Assembly: GCA_002722845.1 (NCBI GenBank)
Contig: PBND01000019.1
Span: 1 to 40,991 of the forward strand
Length of the DNA: 40,991 nt
Source of the DNA: Myxococcales bacterium
GTDB lineage: Bacteria > Myxococcota > UBA4151
Reading direction: 5' to 3'
The notes beneath the pieces are model-generated. The model ran no database searches. It worked only from the letters and a program-made list of their open reading frames with translations, and was not told the origin of the DNA. Of this stretch, positions 13,601-21,487 are shown piece by piece (the stretch's first letter is position 1; every line of letters begins with the position of its first letter). The position numbers and the translations under genes were made by a program.

Positions 13601-14312
13601 CTGTATTGATTTTCCCCGAGAGGCCGATCCGGTGGTCGGTGTCGACGCGCAGGGAGCCTTGGCGGATGCGGATGTGTTGGTCGTCTAGCCGGAATTCCTT
13701 GATGATGAGGCCACGGAATTCTGTCGCTAGGTTGGCATCGCCTCGGCTGGGTTGCCGGAATTGGATGGCTCCACTGTTGAGTCGAAGTCGTGCAGTGAGC
13801 GTATTGGTCACGCTGAGCCGCCCCGAGATGTTGAGATCTTTGATCTCCATCGACGCGCTTGGAATGCGCAACTCGAACTCACTGTTGCTGATGCTCAGGC
13901 GCTGAATTCGGACCCCGCCGCCACCCCCACCGCTGTCCTCACTCGCCTCTTTCGGCATAAAAGCCTGGACCAGATCGAATTCGCCCTGGGCGTTTTCCCG
14001 TAGGCTCATCTTAAGTCCGGTGATCTCGATCGCATCGATGCTGACCACATCGGCCAGGAGGTTGCCGATGCTGACCTCGGCGACAAGTCGCTGGGCCTGT
14101 AAGACCAGTCGTCCGTTGGGGGCGGTGACCTGGACTCCCGTGAGGGTCAAGCCGGTTTGGGTGTCGAAGCGAATGCCGCGGCTTGTCACGGTGCCGGCGA
14201 GGGCTTCATTGAGCTTGTTGAGAGCCCAACGAGGGACCGCTTCTGTGGACAGAGCCATCGCCTGACTCGGCAGGATTGCGAGCAAGCTCAGCATCAGGGC
14301 ACGGCCGGTCAA
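10536..14312 (-). CDS. tamB: TamB-like translocation/assembly protein (AsmA/DUF490 superfamily), main part
   Basis: The 1258-residue open frame begins with a signal sequence or anchor (LMLSLLAILPSQAMA) and an AsmA-like start (WALNKLNEAL...GIRFDTQTGLTLTGVQV). It then has many short alternating hydrophobic strands, the pattern of the long periplasmic beta-groove of TamB and related bridge-like lipid transporters. Beside a TamA-like Omp85 it probably serves outer-membrane protein assembly or phospholipid transport. The start is TTG at 14312 with GGGGAG seven bases upstream. The last 20 or so residues (from RSPTPNSW) are out-of-frame sequence; the true C-terminus continues in the next frame after a one-base slip near 10599-10604. 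Confidence 0.85.
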   Translation of the reverse strand: MTGRALMLSLLAILPSQAMALSTEAVPRWALNKLNEALAGTVTSRGIRFDTQTGLTLTGVQVTAPNGRLVLQAQRLVAEVSIGNLLADVVSIDAIEITGLKMSLRENAQGEFDLVQAFMPKEASEDSGGGGGGVRIQRLSISNSEFELRIPSASMEIKDLNISGRLSVTNTLTARLRLNSGAIQFRQPSRGDANLATEFRGLIIKEFRLDDQHIRIRQGSLRVDTDHRIGLSGKINTGADRIAMDFDGRIPPRWLNRSLGSGDAVPPMGAIRTKGRVRGVMSDPTIDFDLSTTNVVLPSGAPRLTTFSAQGKYTSTRLLLSQVQASTLGGQLRLSGRMAMDDRYRSRMTGQLKNISLAAAHESLAEYGGRYTGAISLEGPMLFDDAQPLQIDLDGRVTSFLIPSLGRQDVSLKGGISQGEAITLKPTTLVIGKSTASLNGPVYPKLRLDWSLQSKRLKRLLRALDIDDYIPQQATASGRLVLEPRFRLRFAINANRFNLFDMPLGPTRTQGVMTDDFLTLNQLTSTISGGALQAKNLTMRLADPTSMKGEIKVEAMAIPGAEGLVTLQLKSPDFDRWDGDVYVEDLVAGGMALGSLDFNLRFNGERVDLRVRDWEDGLGVLNGDLGLELATNRPDGGLTLYLDQTGLQMLGGDVLEGRAKLLLQPKGTLDQIAARAILDLDGLRVGGVPLGQGNMEFSATPNHLGGIIRLRGNGRAQGSLRLTDGFEKLDLQLRWSGLELASLPTGVDGLRGKADLHARLTGPLTAPLGEANLRLRHVRIGGQTLGTGNGGLRLVLDPGRLKADLELIGWLQGTLTSGWPDLEDMDLTASLQANTLEDLAPALRMTGSTAALDAKIRVLRRGGSPSGQILINRLQISNPVLPGQELENAGDIILGYGGGRVRVEKMGIKMAQGQLSVQGFVEPGDEDGRVNLRLEGAFPMEVLQALDPGFSLARGRIALQCLARGKLYDNPNLQVMVQPEPGTTIIHSAYPRPLTILSGQIEGNQQKASVRDFRIKSGSGELRLDGFVTLEDLAPQAADISLSMNAFRYRFGKNFLEINSDLKASGPLIGAKVAGNIHLARGKIEEQVDLTKLVLSSRVEGSGQSLRDLLGAYADTDLDLQVTSSEEVMIQAGLPVLAVELTPSIDLKVAGVLAEPEVSGVLEIDEGQGAILFPKARFLVDSASIDLSQDPFFVALDATWDYIPRRRSSDQDEIITLKLGLSGPVDEVAIKLAAPDFPRSPTPNSWPCSRKAKPRITS

Positions 14313-14405
14313 CTTGAAACTCCCCGTTACCGGTTACAACCGTTTGGGGGTAAAGCCTAGTTGATCGCACACGTCAGACAAGCGATGGATGGATTGGAGG
14401 TTCCT
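14313..14405. promoter_or_regulatory. Divergent tamB/uvrB intergenic region with a short dyad
   Basis: The 93-base gap between two divergent genes must hold both promoters. It contains the perfect dyad CGGTTACAACCG at 14331-14342 and a related GTTACC just left of it, so an operator is possible. uvrB is often controlled by LexA, but this sequence does not clearly match a LexA box that I know, so the regulator is left open. GGAGG at 14396-14400 is the ribosome site for the GTG start of uvrB, and GGGGAG at 14325-14320 (minus strand) serves tamB. Confidence 0.35.
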
Positions 14406-16463
14406 GTGACCTTTCGGGTGGACAGCCCTTATACGCCGACCGGGGACCAGCCTCAGGCCATCGAAGCCCTCTGTCGCGGCCTGTGCGAGGGGCGGCCCGA
14501 CCAGGTCCTGCTGGGGGTGACCGGCTCAGGCAAAACATTCACCATGGCCCATGTGATCGCCCAGTCGAAGCGGCCGGCACTGGTCCTGGCCCATAACAAG
14601 ACGCTTGCGGGCCAGCTGTTCCAAGAACTCTCCAGCCTATTGCCCGAAATGGCGGTGGAGTATTTCGTCTCCTATTACGATTATTACCAACCCGAAGCCT
14701 ACGTCCCGACCACGGACACCTATGTGGAGAAGGATTCGTCGATCAACGATGAGATCGACCGGATGCGTCACCGCGCAACTCGGGCTCTGTTGGAGCGTAG
14801 AGACGTGGTGGTGGTGGCTTCAGTCTCCTGTATCTATGGAATCGGTACGCCGGACTTCTGGCGCCAAATGATGATCTCCCTCTCGGTGGGGCAAAGTCTG
14901 GAGCCGAGGGCCTTTATGGAGCGGCTTGTCGCTGCCCTCTACGACCGCAACGATACGGCCTTTGATCGGGGGACTTTTCGGGTCCGAGGTGATCTGGTCG
15001 AGGTGTATCCAGCCCACGAACAGAACCGGGCCCTGCGCTTCAGTTTCTTCGGTGATGAACTGGAGCGGATCCAGCGGGTCGATGCCCTGACGGGGCGTGT
15101 TCTTGAGGATCTGGAGTCAGCGGTTGTTTATCCCGGCAGTCATTATGTACTGCCCGCGGACCAAATGAAGCGAGCACTGCGGGGGATTCGGCAGGAGTTG
15201 CAGACACGCCTGGAGGCCTTCAAGAGCCAAGGGAAGTTATTGGAGTTGCAGCGCTTAGACCAACGGACCCGCTACGACCTTGAACTGCTTGACACCCTTG
15301 GGACGTCCTCTGGGATCGAGAACTACTCCCGCTGGCTGAGTGGCCGGGCCGAAGGCGAGCCACCGCCCACTCTTATCGACTATTTTCCCGACGACGTGAT
15401 CACCTTTGTGGATGAAAGCCACGTCACCATCGGACAGGTGCGGGGGATGTATCGTGGTGATCGGGCCCGCAAAGAAACATTGGTGGATCATGGCTTTCGC
15501 CTTCCAAGTGCCCTCGATAACCGTCCTCTTCGCTTTGACGAGTGGGTGGAGCGCCGTCATCAGGCCATCTATGTGTCCGCCACCCCGGGCGACTACGAGT
15601 TAGGGCAAACCCATGGGGAGGTGGTGGAGCAACTCATCCGTCCCACGGGACTGTTGGATCCTGAGATTGAGATCCGCCCGGTCCGAGGGCAAGTGGACGA
15701 CCTCGTCCATGAGATCCGTAAGACAACCGGGCAAGGCCTGCGGGTTCTTGTCACGACGCTCACCAAAAAAATGGCGGAGGACCTCGCCGAATACTTTGAG
15801 GAGTTGGGGATACGCTGCCGCTATTTGCACGCGGATGTGGACACCCTAGAACGTATCGAGTTGCTCGCCGAACTCCGGCAGGGGGTCTACGATGTGCTGA
15901 TCGGGATCAACTTGCTGCGGGAGGGCTTGGATCTACCAGAAGTCGGGCTGGTGGCCGTTCTTGATGCGGACCGGTCGGGTTTTTTGCGCAACGAGCGCAG
16001 TCTCATCCAAACCGTCGGCCGGGCCGCTCGGAACGTGAACGGTCGGGCCCTCCTCTACGCCGAGCAGGAGACGGTCGCGATCAAGGCAGTGATCACAGAG
16101 ACCCATCGTCGTCGGCAGGTTCAGGCGGCCCACAATGAGCGGCATGGAATCACCCCTAAATCCACGGTCCGGGAGCTTCTGGAGATGCCCAGGGATCGCC
16201 GTTCCGAAGATCGCGATGTGGATCGCAGAGTCGCAAAACACCGCCAGAGCCATCGGGCTGAGGGGGCCTCGCCGCCGGGCCAGGACGACCTGCTGACGTT
16301 TTTGCAGTCTGCGGGCTTCTTGCCCGCCGGCGAGATGCGTCAGAAGATCAAGTCCGTCGAGCGATCGATGCGTCGGGCCGCGGCCGAACTCGACTTCGAG
16401 GAAGCAGCAAAGCTGCGGGAGGAACTCCGTCAGTTGAAAGAATTGAGCCTCCTGAGTTCTTAG
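14406..16463 (+). CDS. uvrB: UvrABC system protein B (excinuclease subunit)
   Basis: The roughly 685-residue protein verifies DNA damage and loads UvrC in nucleotide excision repair. Visible motifs are Walker A GVTGSGKT, the damage-probing beta-hairpin region YYDYYQPEAYVPTTDTY, the helicase box TFVDESHVT, LIGINLLREGLDLPEV, the QTVGRAARN motif VI, and a C-terminal UVR domain (ERSMRRAAAELDFEEAAKLREEL) that binds UvrC. The GTG at 14406 is preferred because GGAGG lies five bases upstream and the protein then begins TFRVDSPYTPTGDQP, as UvrB usually does. An ATG at 14385 and a TTG at 14361 are in frame but have weak sites. It is the first gene of a plus-strand run extending to 23820. Confidence 0.95.
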   Translation: MTFRVDSPYTPTGDQPQAIEALCRGLCEGRPDQVLLGVTGSGKTFTMAHVIAQSKRPALVLAHNKTLAGQLFQELSSLLPEMAVEYFVSYYDYYQPEAYVPTTDTYVEKDSSINDEIDRMRHRATRALLERRDVVVVASVSCIYGIGTPDFWRQMMISLSVGQSLEPRAFMERLVAALYDRNDTAFDRGTFRVRGDLVEVYPAHEQNRALRFSFFGDELERIQRVDALTGRVLEDLESAVVYPGSHYVLPADQMKRALRGIRQELQTRLEAFKSQGKLLELQRLDQRTRYDLELLDTLGTSSGIENYSRWLSGRAEGEPPPTLIDYFPDDVITFVDESHVTIGQVRGMYRGDRARKETLVDHGFRLPSALDNRPLRFDEWVERRHQAIYVSATPGDYELGQTHGEVVEQLIRPTGLLDPEIEIRPVRGQVDDLVHEIRKTTGQGLRVLVTTLTKKMAEDLAEYFEELGIRCRYLHADVDTLERIELLAELRQGVYDVLIGINLLREGLDLPEVGLVAVLDADRSGFLRNERSLIQTVGRAARNVNGRALLYAEQETVAIKAVITETHRRRQVQAAHNERHGITPKSTVRELLEMPRDRRSEDRDVDRRVAKHRQSHRAEGASPPGQDDLLTFLQSAGFLPAGEMRQKIKSVERSMRRAAAELDFEEAAKLREELRQLKELSLLSS

Positions 16464-16542
16464 CGCTCCTGCCATCTTTATGTTTGGCGTCGCAATGCAC
16501 CGCGAGTCTTGGTAACAGGCGCCCGCAATCGGGGGCGTCATC

Positions 16543-18465
16543 ATGAAGCTTGAAGGGCGCGTTCTCTTCCTTACGGAAGAAGCTGCTTTGATTGAGCGTC
16601 AACTGGGGGGGGAATCTATCGACCTCCGCGACGCACCGAAGCAGTTTGCTGTGAACACGGACGCGATGATCTCGGGGCAGGCTTGCACCCTTGGCTATAC
16701 AGGCGAGATCCTGGGCCCCCACTTTCTGAAGAACTTCAAGGAGGTGGTGGGCGAGGATAGCGTTCGTTCTGGCGGCTTTCAGGTGGTTGTCGGTGGCGCT
16801 GCGTATGGCAGCGGCTCGAGCCGTGAGGTTGCTGTGGTGGCCCACCAGGGAGCCGGCATTGAACTGGTCATTGCGGAGAGCTTCCAGCGCATTTTCCAAG
16901 AAAACATGGTCTACTCGGGTCTGCCGTTTAGCGCTAATCCCGAGGTGCTTGATCGTCTACTCAATGGTGAAGAGGTGGATCTCGAGGCTTTGGCTCAGGA
17001 ACTGCCCCCCTTCTTTCGCGCCGTGGCCGAAGCCGGCGGTCTGCTGCCTTACGGCCAGGCCCTACTCGATGGTGATCAGGCGCCGAGTTATCATCTCAAC
17101 CCACCACGTCGCCCCATGAATGCGGTGGAGAAGGTGATCGCTTCCCGGGGCTTTCGCGGTGCAGGCCAAGCCTTTGGTCTCGCCAGCGTGTCGCCCGGCG
17201 ACCAAGTCCTCTGCGAGGCGGGTTTTCGGGGGATGCATGAGTACACGGCCGGCATGGTGGTCGACCTCTACAAGAAGGAGTTTGGCGCGATCCCTGTGGT
17301 GCGCCCTGAGTTGGTGGCCTGTTTCGAAGATCACTTCGTGTTGATTGATCATGAAACCGTGCCCGAATCTGTGAAATCGAAGCGCTTAGCGCCCGCTCAA
17401 CGTTTGGCCGAGGAGATGGTGGAGGCCTGTGAAGAGATGGGCCTGCGCCTCCATGGCCCAGGGCGGGCCCTGCCAGCTGGCGTTTGCCATCGTTTGGTGG
17501 TGGAGGATTATGCGGAGCCCGGCACCGTGCTTTGCTTAACCGACTCCCATAGTCCTACCGCAGGGGTGTTGAACACCTTTGCCTTTGGTGTGGGCTCGAC
17601 AGCCATGGCCTTCGCCCTGCGGACGGGGCTCATTCCAGTCACCGTCCCCAAGGTCGTGCGCATCCTTGTGACCGGCGATGCCGGTGGGCTTGTGAGTCCG
17701 AAGGATCTCATTCTTCACCTCATCGGCGACCCGTACTTCAAGGAAGAGCAGTGGCGCGAGTCGGCCACGGATACCTGTGTGATCCAAGTGGGGGGTCCCG
17801 GTCTCGATCAGTGGAATGTGGATGAACTGAGTGTCATCACCAATATGACGGTCGAAGGGGGGCTGATGACAGGGATGATTGAGCCTTGTCAGCCGATCAT
17901 CGACTTTCTGGAGCGGCGTCGAGGGCCCGGTCAATGGGCATCCAAGATGGTCTATCCCGATGATGATGCGTCCTACGCTCGAGTCATCGAGGTCGATCTC
18001 GCTGAGGTTCCCTTGACGGTCGCTAGCCCCGGCGACTCACGCTATCGCAAACCATTGTCCGACTGTTCGGGGGTCGATATCCACAATGTGGTGATCGCCA
18101 GTTGTACCGGTGGGTCCTATGCGGACCTCAAGGCGGCTGCAGAGGTCCTTGAGGGGCACCAATTGGCCTCTGGCGTTCGGATGACGGTGACTCCATCCTC
18201 CGAATCGGTGGCGGCCGCAGCTCAGCGGGACGGCTATCTCGATGTGTTTCGTGCTGTGGGCGCCGTGATTTCGGAGCCCGGTTGTGGTTCGTGTATCGGT
18301 AACGGTCCGGGAATTCCTCTCGAAGGCGAGGTGACGGCGAGTACGACCAATCGCAATTTCGATCGCCGAATGGGGGCAGCGGGTCCCGTCTGGTTGGTGA
18401 GTCCAGCGGTTGCAGCAGCATCGGCTGTGAGGGGCCGCCTGACGGATCCTAGGGATCTGCTCTAA
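16543..18465 (+). CDS. Aconitase-superfamily hydro-lyase with swivel domain first
   Basis: The 640-residue single chain joins a swivel domain (residues 1-190, with YGSGSSREVAVVAHQGAG and IAESFQRIFQENMVYSGLPF) to a catalytic part (about 195-640). The catalytic part carries TDSHSPTAGVLNTFAFGVGS and the [4Fe-4S] ligands in VVIASCTGG and GCGSCIGNG. This order, swivel before catalytic, is opposite to AcnA and resembles AcnB without its HEAT-like domain. SYARVIEVDLAEV before the first cysteine also looks AcnB-like. Candidate activities are aconitate hydratase, isopropylmalate isomerase or homoaconitase; the sequence does not decide. The ATG at 16543 begins 79 bases after uvrB. yidD follows after three bases. 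Confidence 0.85.
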   Translation: MKLEGRVLFLTEEAALIERQLGGESIDLRDAPKQFAVNTDAMISGQACTLGYTGEILGPHFLKNFKEVVGEDSVRSGGFQVVVGGAAYGSGSSREVAVVAHQGAGIELVIAESFQRIFQENMVYSGLPFSANPEVLDRLLNGEEVDLEALAQELPPFFRAVAEAGGLLPYGQALLDGDQAPSYHLNPPRRPMNAVEKVIASRGFRGAGQAFGLASVSPGDQVLCEAGFRGMHEYTAGMVVDLYKKEFGAIPVVRPELVACFEDHFVLIDHETVPESVKSKRLAPAQRLAEEMVEACEEMGLRLHGPGRALPAGVCHRLVVEDYAEPGTVLCLTDSHSPTAGVLNTFAFGVGSTAMAFALRTGLIPVTVPKVVRILVTGDAGGLVSPKDLILHLIGDPYFKEEQWRESATDTCVIQVGGPGLDQWNVDELSVITNMTVEGGLMTGMIEPCQPIIDFLERRRGPGQWASKMVYPDDDASYARVIEVDLAEVPLTVASPGDSRYRKPLSDCSGVDIHNVVIASCTGGSYADLKAAAEVLEGHQLASGVRMTVTPSSESVAAAAQRDGYLDVFRAVGAVISEPGCGSCIGNGPGIPLEGEVTASTTNRNFDRRMGAAGPVWLVSPAVAAASAVRGRLTDPRDLL

Positions 18466-18468
18466 ACG

Positions 18469-18711
18469 ATGGCTCGTCTCCTCATCTGCTTGGTTCGGGT
18501 TTATCAGAGGACCCTTTCGCATCTCCTAGGTGGGCAGTGCCGTTTTCATCCGAGTTGCTCCGTTTACTCCATTGGTTATTTAAATAAACATGGTGCGCTG
18601 GCCGGGATCGCCGGCACGCTGTGGCGTCTTTTTCGCTGTGCGCCATGGGGCGGCAGCGGCGATGACCCTGTCCCCGAACAGCCATGGGACTTTCCCAAGC
18701 GGAGGGGCTGA
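18469..18711 (+). CDS. yidD: Membrane protein insertion efficiency factor YidD
   Basis: The 80-residue protein matches YidD throughout: LLICLVRVYQRTLSHLLGG, the conserved CRFHPSCSVYSIGYLNKHGA, and RLFRCAPWGGSGDDPVP. The family is a small amphipathic protein that assists YidC-mediated membrane insertion. The start is ATG at 18469, three bases after the aconitase-like gene. In most bacteria yidD lies between rnpA and yidC; here it sits apart from that cluster, directly before a zinc-protease-like lipoprotein gene two bases downstream. Confidence 0.93.
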   Translation: MARLLICLVRVYQRTLSHLLGGQCRFHPSCSVYSIGYLNKHGALAGIAGTLWRLFRCAPWGGSGDDPVPEQPWDFPKRRG

Positions 18712-18713
18712 GG

Positions 18714-21473
18714 ATGGACCGACGCCTTGCTCTGTTGTTTCTAATAGCCTGCGCCCACAGCGCTGAGATGAAGCCCGAGGTAAAGAAGCCGGAGATGATG
18801 GAAGAGACAAAAGAGACAGCAGCCCCTCTCGACGCAAGGTCCGAGGGGAAACTCGAGAACGGGATGCGCTGGGCCTTTGCCCCCCGGCCGGGCAGCGAGG
18901 TGGTCGCCGTTCAGGCCTGGGTGGGTGTGGGCAGTGTCCATGAGCGGGCTGGTGAAGAAGGGATGGCCCATCTCCACGAGCACATGCTTTTTAAGCGGAC
19001 AGAAAATCTCGGGCCCGGTGACTTGGACCGCCGCGTCGCCGAGTTGGGTGGTGAGGTCAACGCTTGGACCAGTTACGATGAAACCGTCTACCACCTTCTT
19101 TTACCGGCCACGGCCTTTGAAGAAGGGCTCCAACTGTTAAAGGAGATGGTGGTTAGCGCCCGTTTTGGTGCCGAGGACCTCCAGGCCGAAAAAGAGGTCG
19201 TGGTCGAAGAGATCCGTGACAGTGAGGACGACCCGAGACAGCGCTTATCTCGACGCTTGATGATTCAGGCCTATGGTGAAGACCACCCCTTGGCTCGGGA
19301 TATCGCTGGGACCGCCGCGTCCGTTCAGGGCATGAAGATCCCTGGCCTCGAGTCCTTCTATCGACAGCATTACCACCCCGAAGCGGTGGTGCTAACGGTG
19401 GCTGGGGATTTGCAGCAGTCCGCGATGCTCGCTTCCCTATCGACCCACTTCGGCTCATGGACCGGCCCGACCCGCGCCGCGGCCACCCCGCTTCCATCAC
19501 GGCAATCTGGTCCAGCCGTCAGCCTCGAGTTAGAGCCGGTGGCCGAGAGTCTCTTCTCCTTCGCCTTTGCGGTGGATAGCCTGGAGCGCCGAGATCGAGT
19601 CGACCTGAACCTATTGGCCCTGGCATTGGGGCAAGGGGATAGTAGTCGCCTGCTCCGGGCCCTCCAGTACGATGATCAATTGGCCAACGGCCTCAGTACC
19701 TACCTTTTTGATCCCAAGGGGCCGGGCCTCTTCGTGGTCTCGGTAGCGACGGACCAGGCGCGCCTCCTCGACGCCTTAAAGCGGACGATTGTGGTGTTAG
19801 GCCGATTACGGAACCGACCGTTGTCCAGCCAGGAGCTAGAGCGGGCCCGCCGTCAGGTCTTATTGCAATGGCGGGCCGAGGAGGAGACAGCGGAGGACCA
19901 TGCGTCCCGCTTGGGTCACTACCAACTGCACCGGGGTAACCTGAGCGCAGCGGAAACCGATTTGGAGTGGGTTCGATCGGCAACCCCGACCCGATTGCAA
20001 GGGCTGGCGAACCGTTTGTTCCAAAGCCAAAACATGGTGCTCGCCGCGACCGTCCCGAAGGGGGGGACCCCCGAGTTGGCTACGGTGCATTTAGAGTCGG
20101 CTGTGGCCGGGGCGTGGCTTGGTCTCGAGAACGAACTCGCCACCAGCCAGAAGATGCCTGAGCCTGATGCCCGTGGTCGTATTCGCATCACCTTGCCCTC
20201 CGGCATTCAGTTGGCCCTTGAGCCCCGTAAGGGCAGCGGGCTCTTCGCTGTTCAGGCCGCTTGGGAGGGCGGCGCACTCTACGAAACCCGGAGCCTCCAT
20301 GGTTTGCACGCCCTGATGGCTGCCAGCCAAACGGAAGGGACCGAGAGTCTTGGGGAGTTAGCCCTCGCCAGACGCTTGGATGATCTAGGGGCAAGCCTGT
20401 ACGCCCAAGCGGGCAGGAACAGTTATAGTTTGATGCTGGAGGGCCTCAGCGAAGGCTTTGATGAGAGTCTCGAGCTCTTTTTAGAGACCCTCAAGAACCC
20501 CCGTTTTGAGGCCAGCAGTGTCGACCGCGAGCGTTTGCTGGCGCTAGAAGCGGTCCGGAGTCGTGATGATCGACCCGGCCAACGTGCCTTCCATCTCGCA
20601 GCCCGATCCTTGTTTGGTCAGCATCCTTATGGTCGGCCCCTGGGCGGAAGCGAGGAGACGTTGCGGCATATCAGCGCGCAAACGATCCGGCAGTTCTATG
20701 CCCAACATTATGCACAGCGACCGCCGGCGATGATGATCGTGGGTGATTTTGACCCAGGCCTCTTCGTTGAGCGGATTCAAGCAGCCTTTCCACCCGGTGG
20801 TTCCCTGGCCGTGGCCGCTTCGGTCGCAAGGCCTGCATTGGCGCTGCAGGCGAGCCCCGAGCAACCCATCGAACTGCCACTGCCCCGGGAGCAGGTCCAT
20901 CTGCTCCGGCTCTACCCGGCTCCATCCCTGGCAGACAAAACACTGCCCGAACTCCTCTTGATCGCCGAACTTCTCGGTGGGCAAAGCGGGCGCCTGTTCG
21001 ATGCGCTGCGGGAGCGCCAAGGCTTGGTCTACTCGGTGAGTGCAACACCATTTCTGGGGCTTCAGGCCGGTGCGCTCTCGGTCCACTGTTCGACGGCTCC
21101 AGAGCACGTCAAAGAGGTCAGCAAGGCCCTCGATGATGTGCTCTCTCAACTGCAATCCGAGGCGCCCCCATTGGCCGAACTGAAGCGGGCTCAGCAGGGC
21201 CTGGTGGCCGGCTACAAACTTCGGCATCAGGCCAACGCTGATCGGGCCCGTAGCGGCTCGCTAGACATGGCCTATGGCCTGGGGTTGGACTGGGAAGAGC
21301 GCTTGCAGGAGCGGCTGCTCAAAGTGGAGCCGGCGCAGATCATGAGCTTTGCTCAACAACTGTTCCAGTCTGGCCGAGGTCACGAGGCACAGGTTGGACC
21401 CCCTCAACCCCAAACGACCACAGAGGCAGAAGCTGTCTCCATGGCCTTGACCCCTCAAGCAAGCGGACAGTAG
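18714..21473 (+). CDS. M16-family zinc metalloprotease, two-domain lipoprotein
   Basis: The 919-residue product starts MDRRLALLFLIAC, a lipoprotein signal with Cys13. The first M16 half has the inverted zinc motif HLHEH at residues 86-90 and the downstream Glu in EVVVEEIRD (about 165-166), so it should be catalytic. A second M16 half (from about residue 490) lacks HxxEH and is the usual non-catalytic partner; it ends with GGQSGRLFDALRERQGLVYSV, a substrate-binding segment. Overall size fits pitrilysin-like peptidases of two fused repeats. The ATG at 18714 follows GGAGGGG by six bases; an in-frame ATG at 18684 would overlap yidD and lacks that site. Probable location is the periplasm or outer membrane. 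Confidence 0.92.
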   Translation: MDRRLALLFLIACAHSAEMKPEVKKPEMMEETKETAAPLDARSEGKLENGMRWAFAPRPGSEVVAVQAWVGVGSVHERAGEEGMAHLHEHMLFKRTENLGPGDLDRRVAELGGEVNAWTSYDETVYHLLLPATAFEEGLQLLKEMVVSARFGAEDLQAEKEVVVEEIRDSEDDPRQRLSRRLMIQAYGEDHPLARDIAGTAASVQGMKIPGLESFYRQHYHPEAVVLTVAGDLQQSAMLASLSTHFGSWTGPTRAAATPLPSRQSGPAVSLELEPVAESLFSFAFAVDSLERRDRVDLNLLALALGQGDSSRLLRALQYDDQLANGLSTYLFDPKGPGLFVVSVATDQARLLDALKRTIVVLGRLRNRPLSSQELERARRQVLLQWRAEEETAEDHASRLGHYQLHRGNLSAAETDLEWVRSATPTRLQGLANRLFQSQNMVLAATVPKGGTPELATVHLESAVAGAWLGLENELATSQKMPEPDARGRIRITLPSGIQLALEPRKGSGLFAVQAAWEGGALYETRSLHGLHALMAASQTEGTESLGELALARRLDDLGASLYAQAGRNSYSLMLEGLSEGFDESLELFLETLKNPRFEASSVDRERLLALEAVRSRDDRPGQRAFHLAARSLFGQHPYGRPLGGSEETLRHISAQTIRQFYAQHYAQRPPAMMIVGDFDPGLFVERIQAAFPPGGSLAVAASVARPALALQASPEQPIELPLPREQVHLLRLYPAPSLADKTLPELLLIAELLGGQSGRLFDALRERQGLVYSVSATPFLGLQAGALSVHCSTAPEHVKEVSKALDDVLSQLQSEAPPLAELKRAQQGLVAGYKLRHQANADRARSGSLDMAYGLGLDWEERLQERLLKVEPAQIMSFAQQLFQSGRGHEAQVGPPQPQTTTEAEAVSMALTPQASGQ

Positions 21474-21487
21474 GTCCGCCGGGCTGG

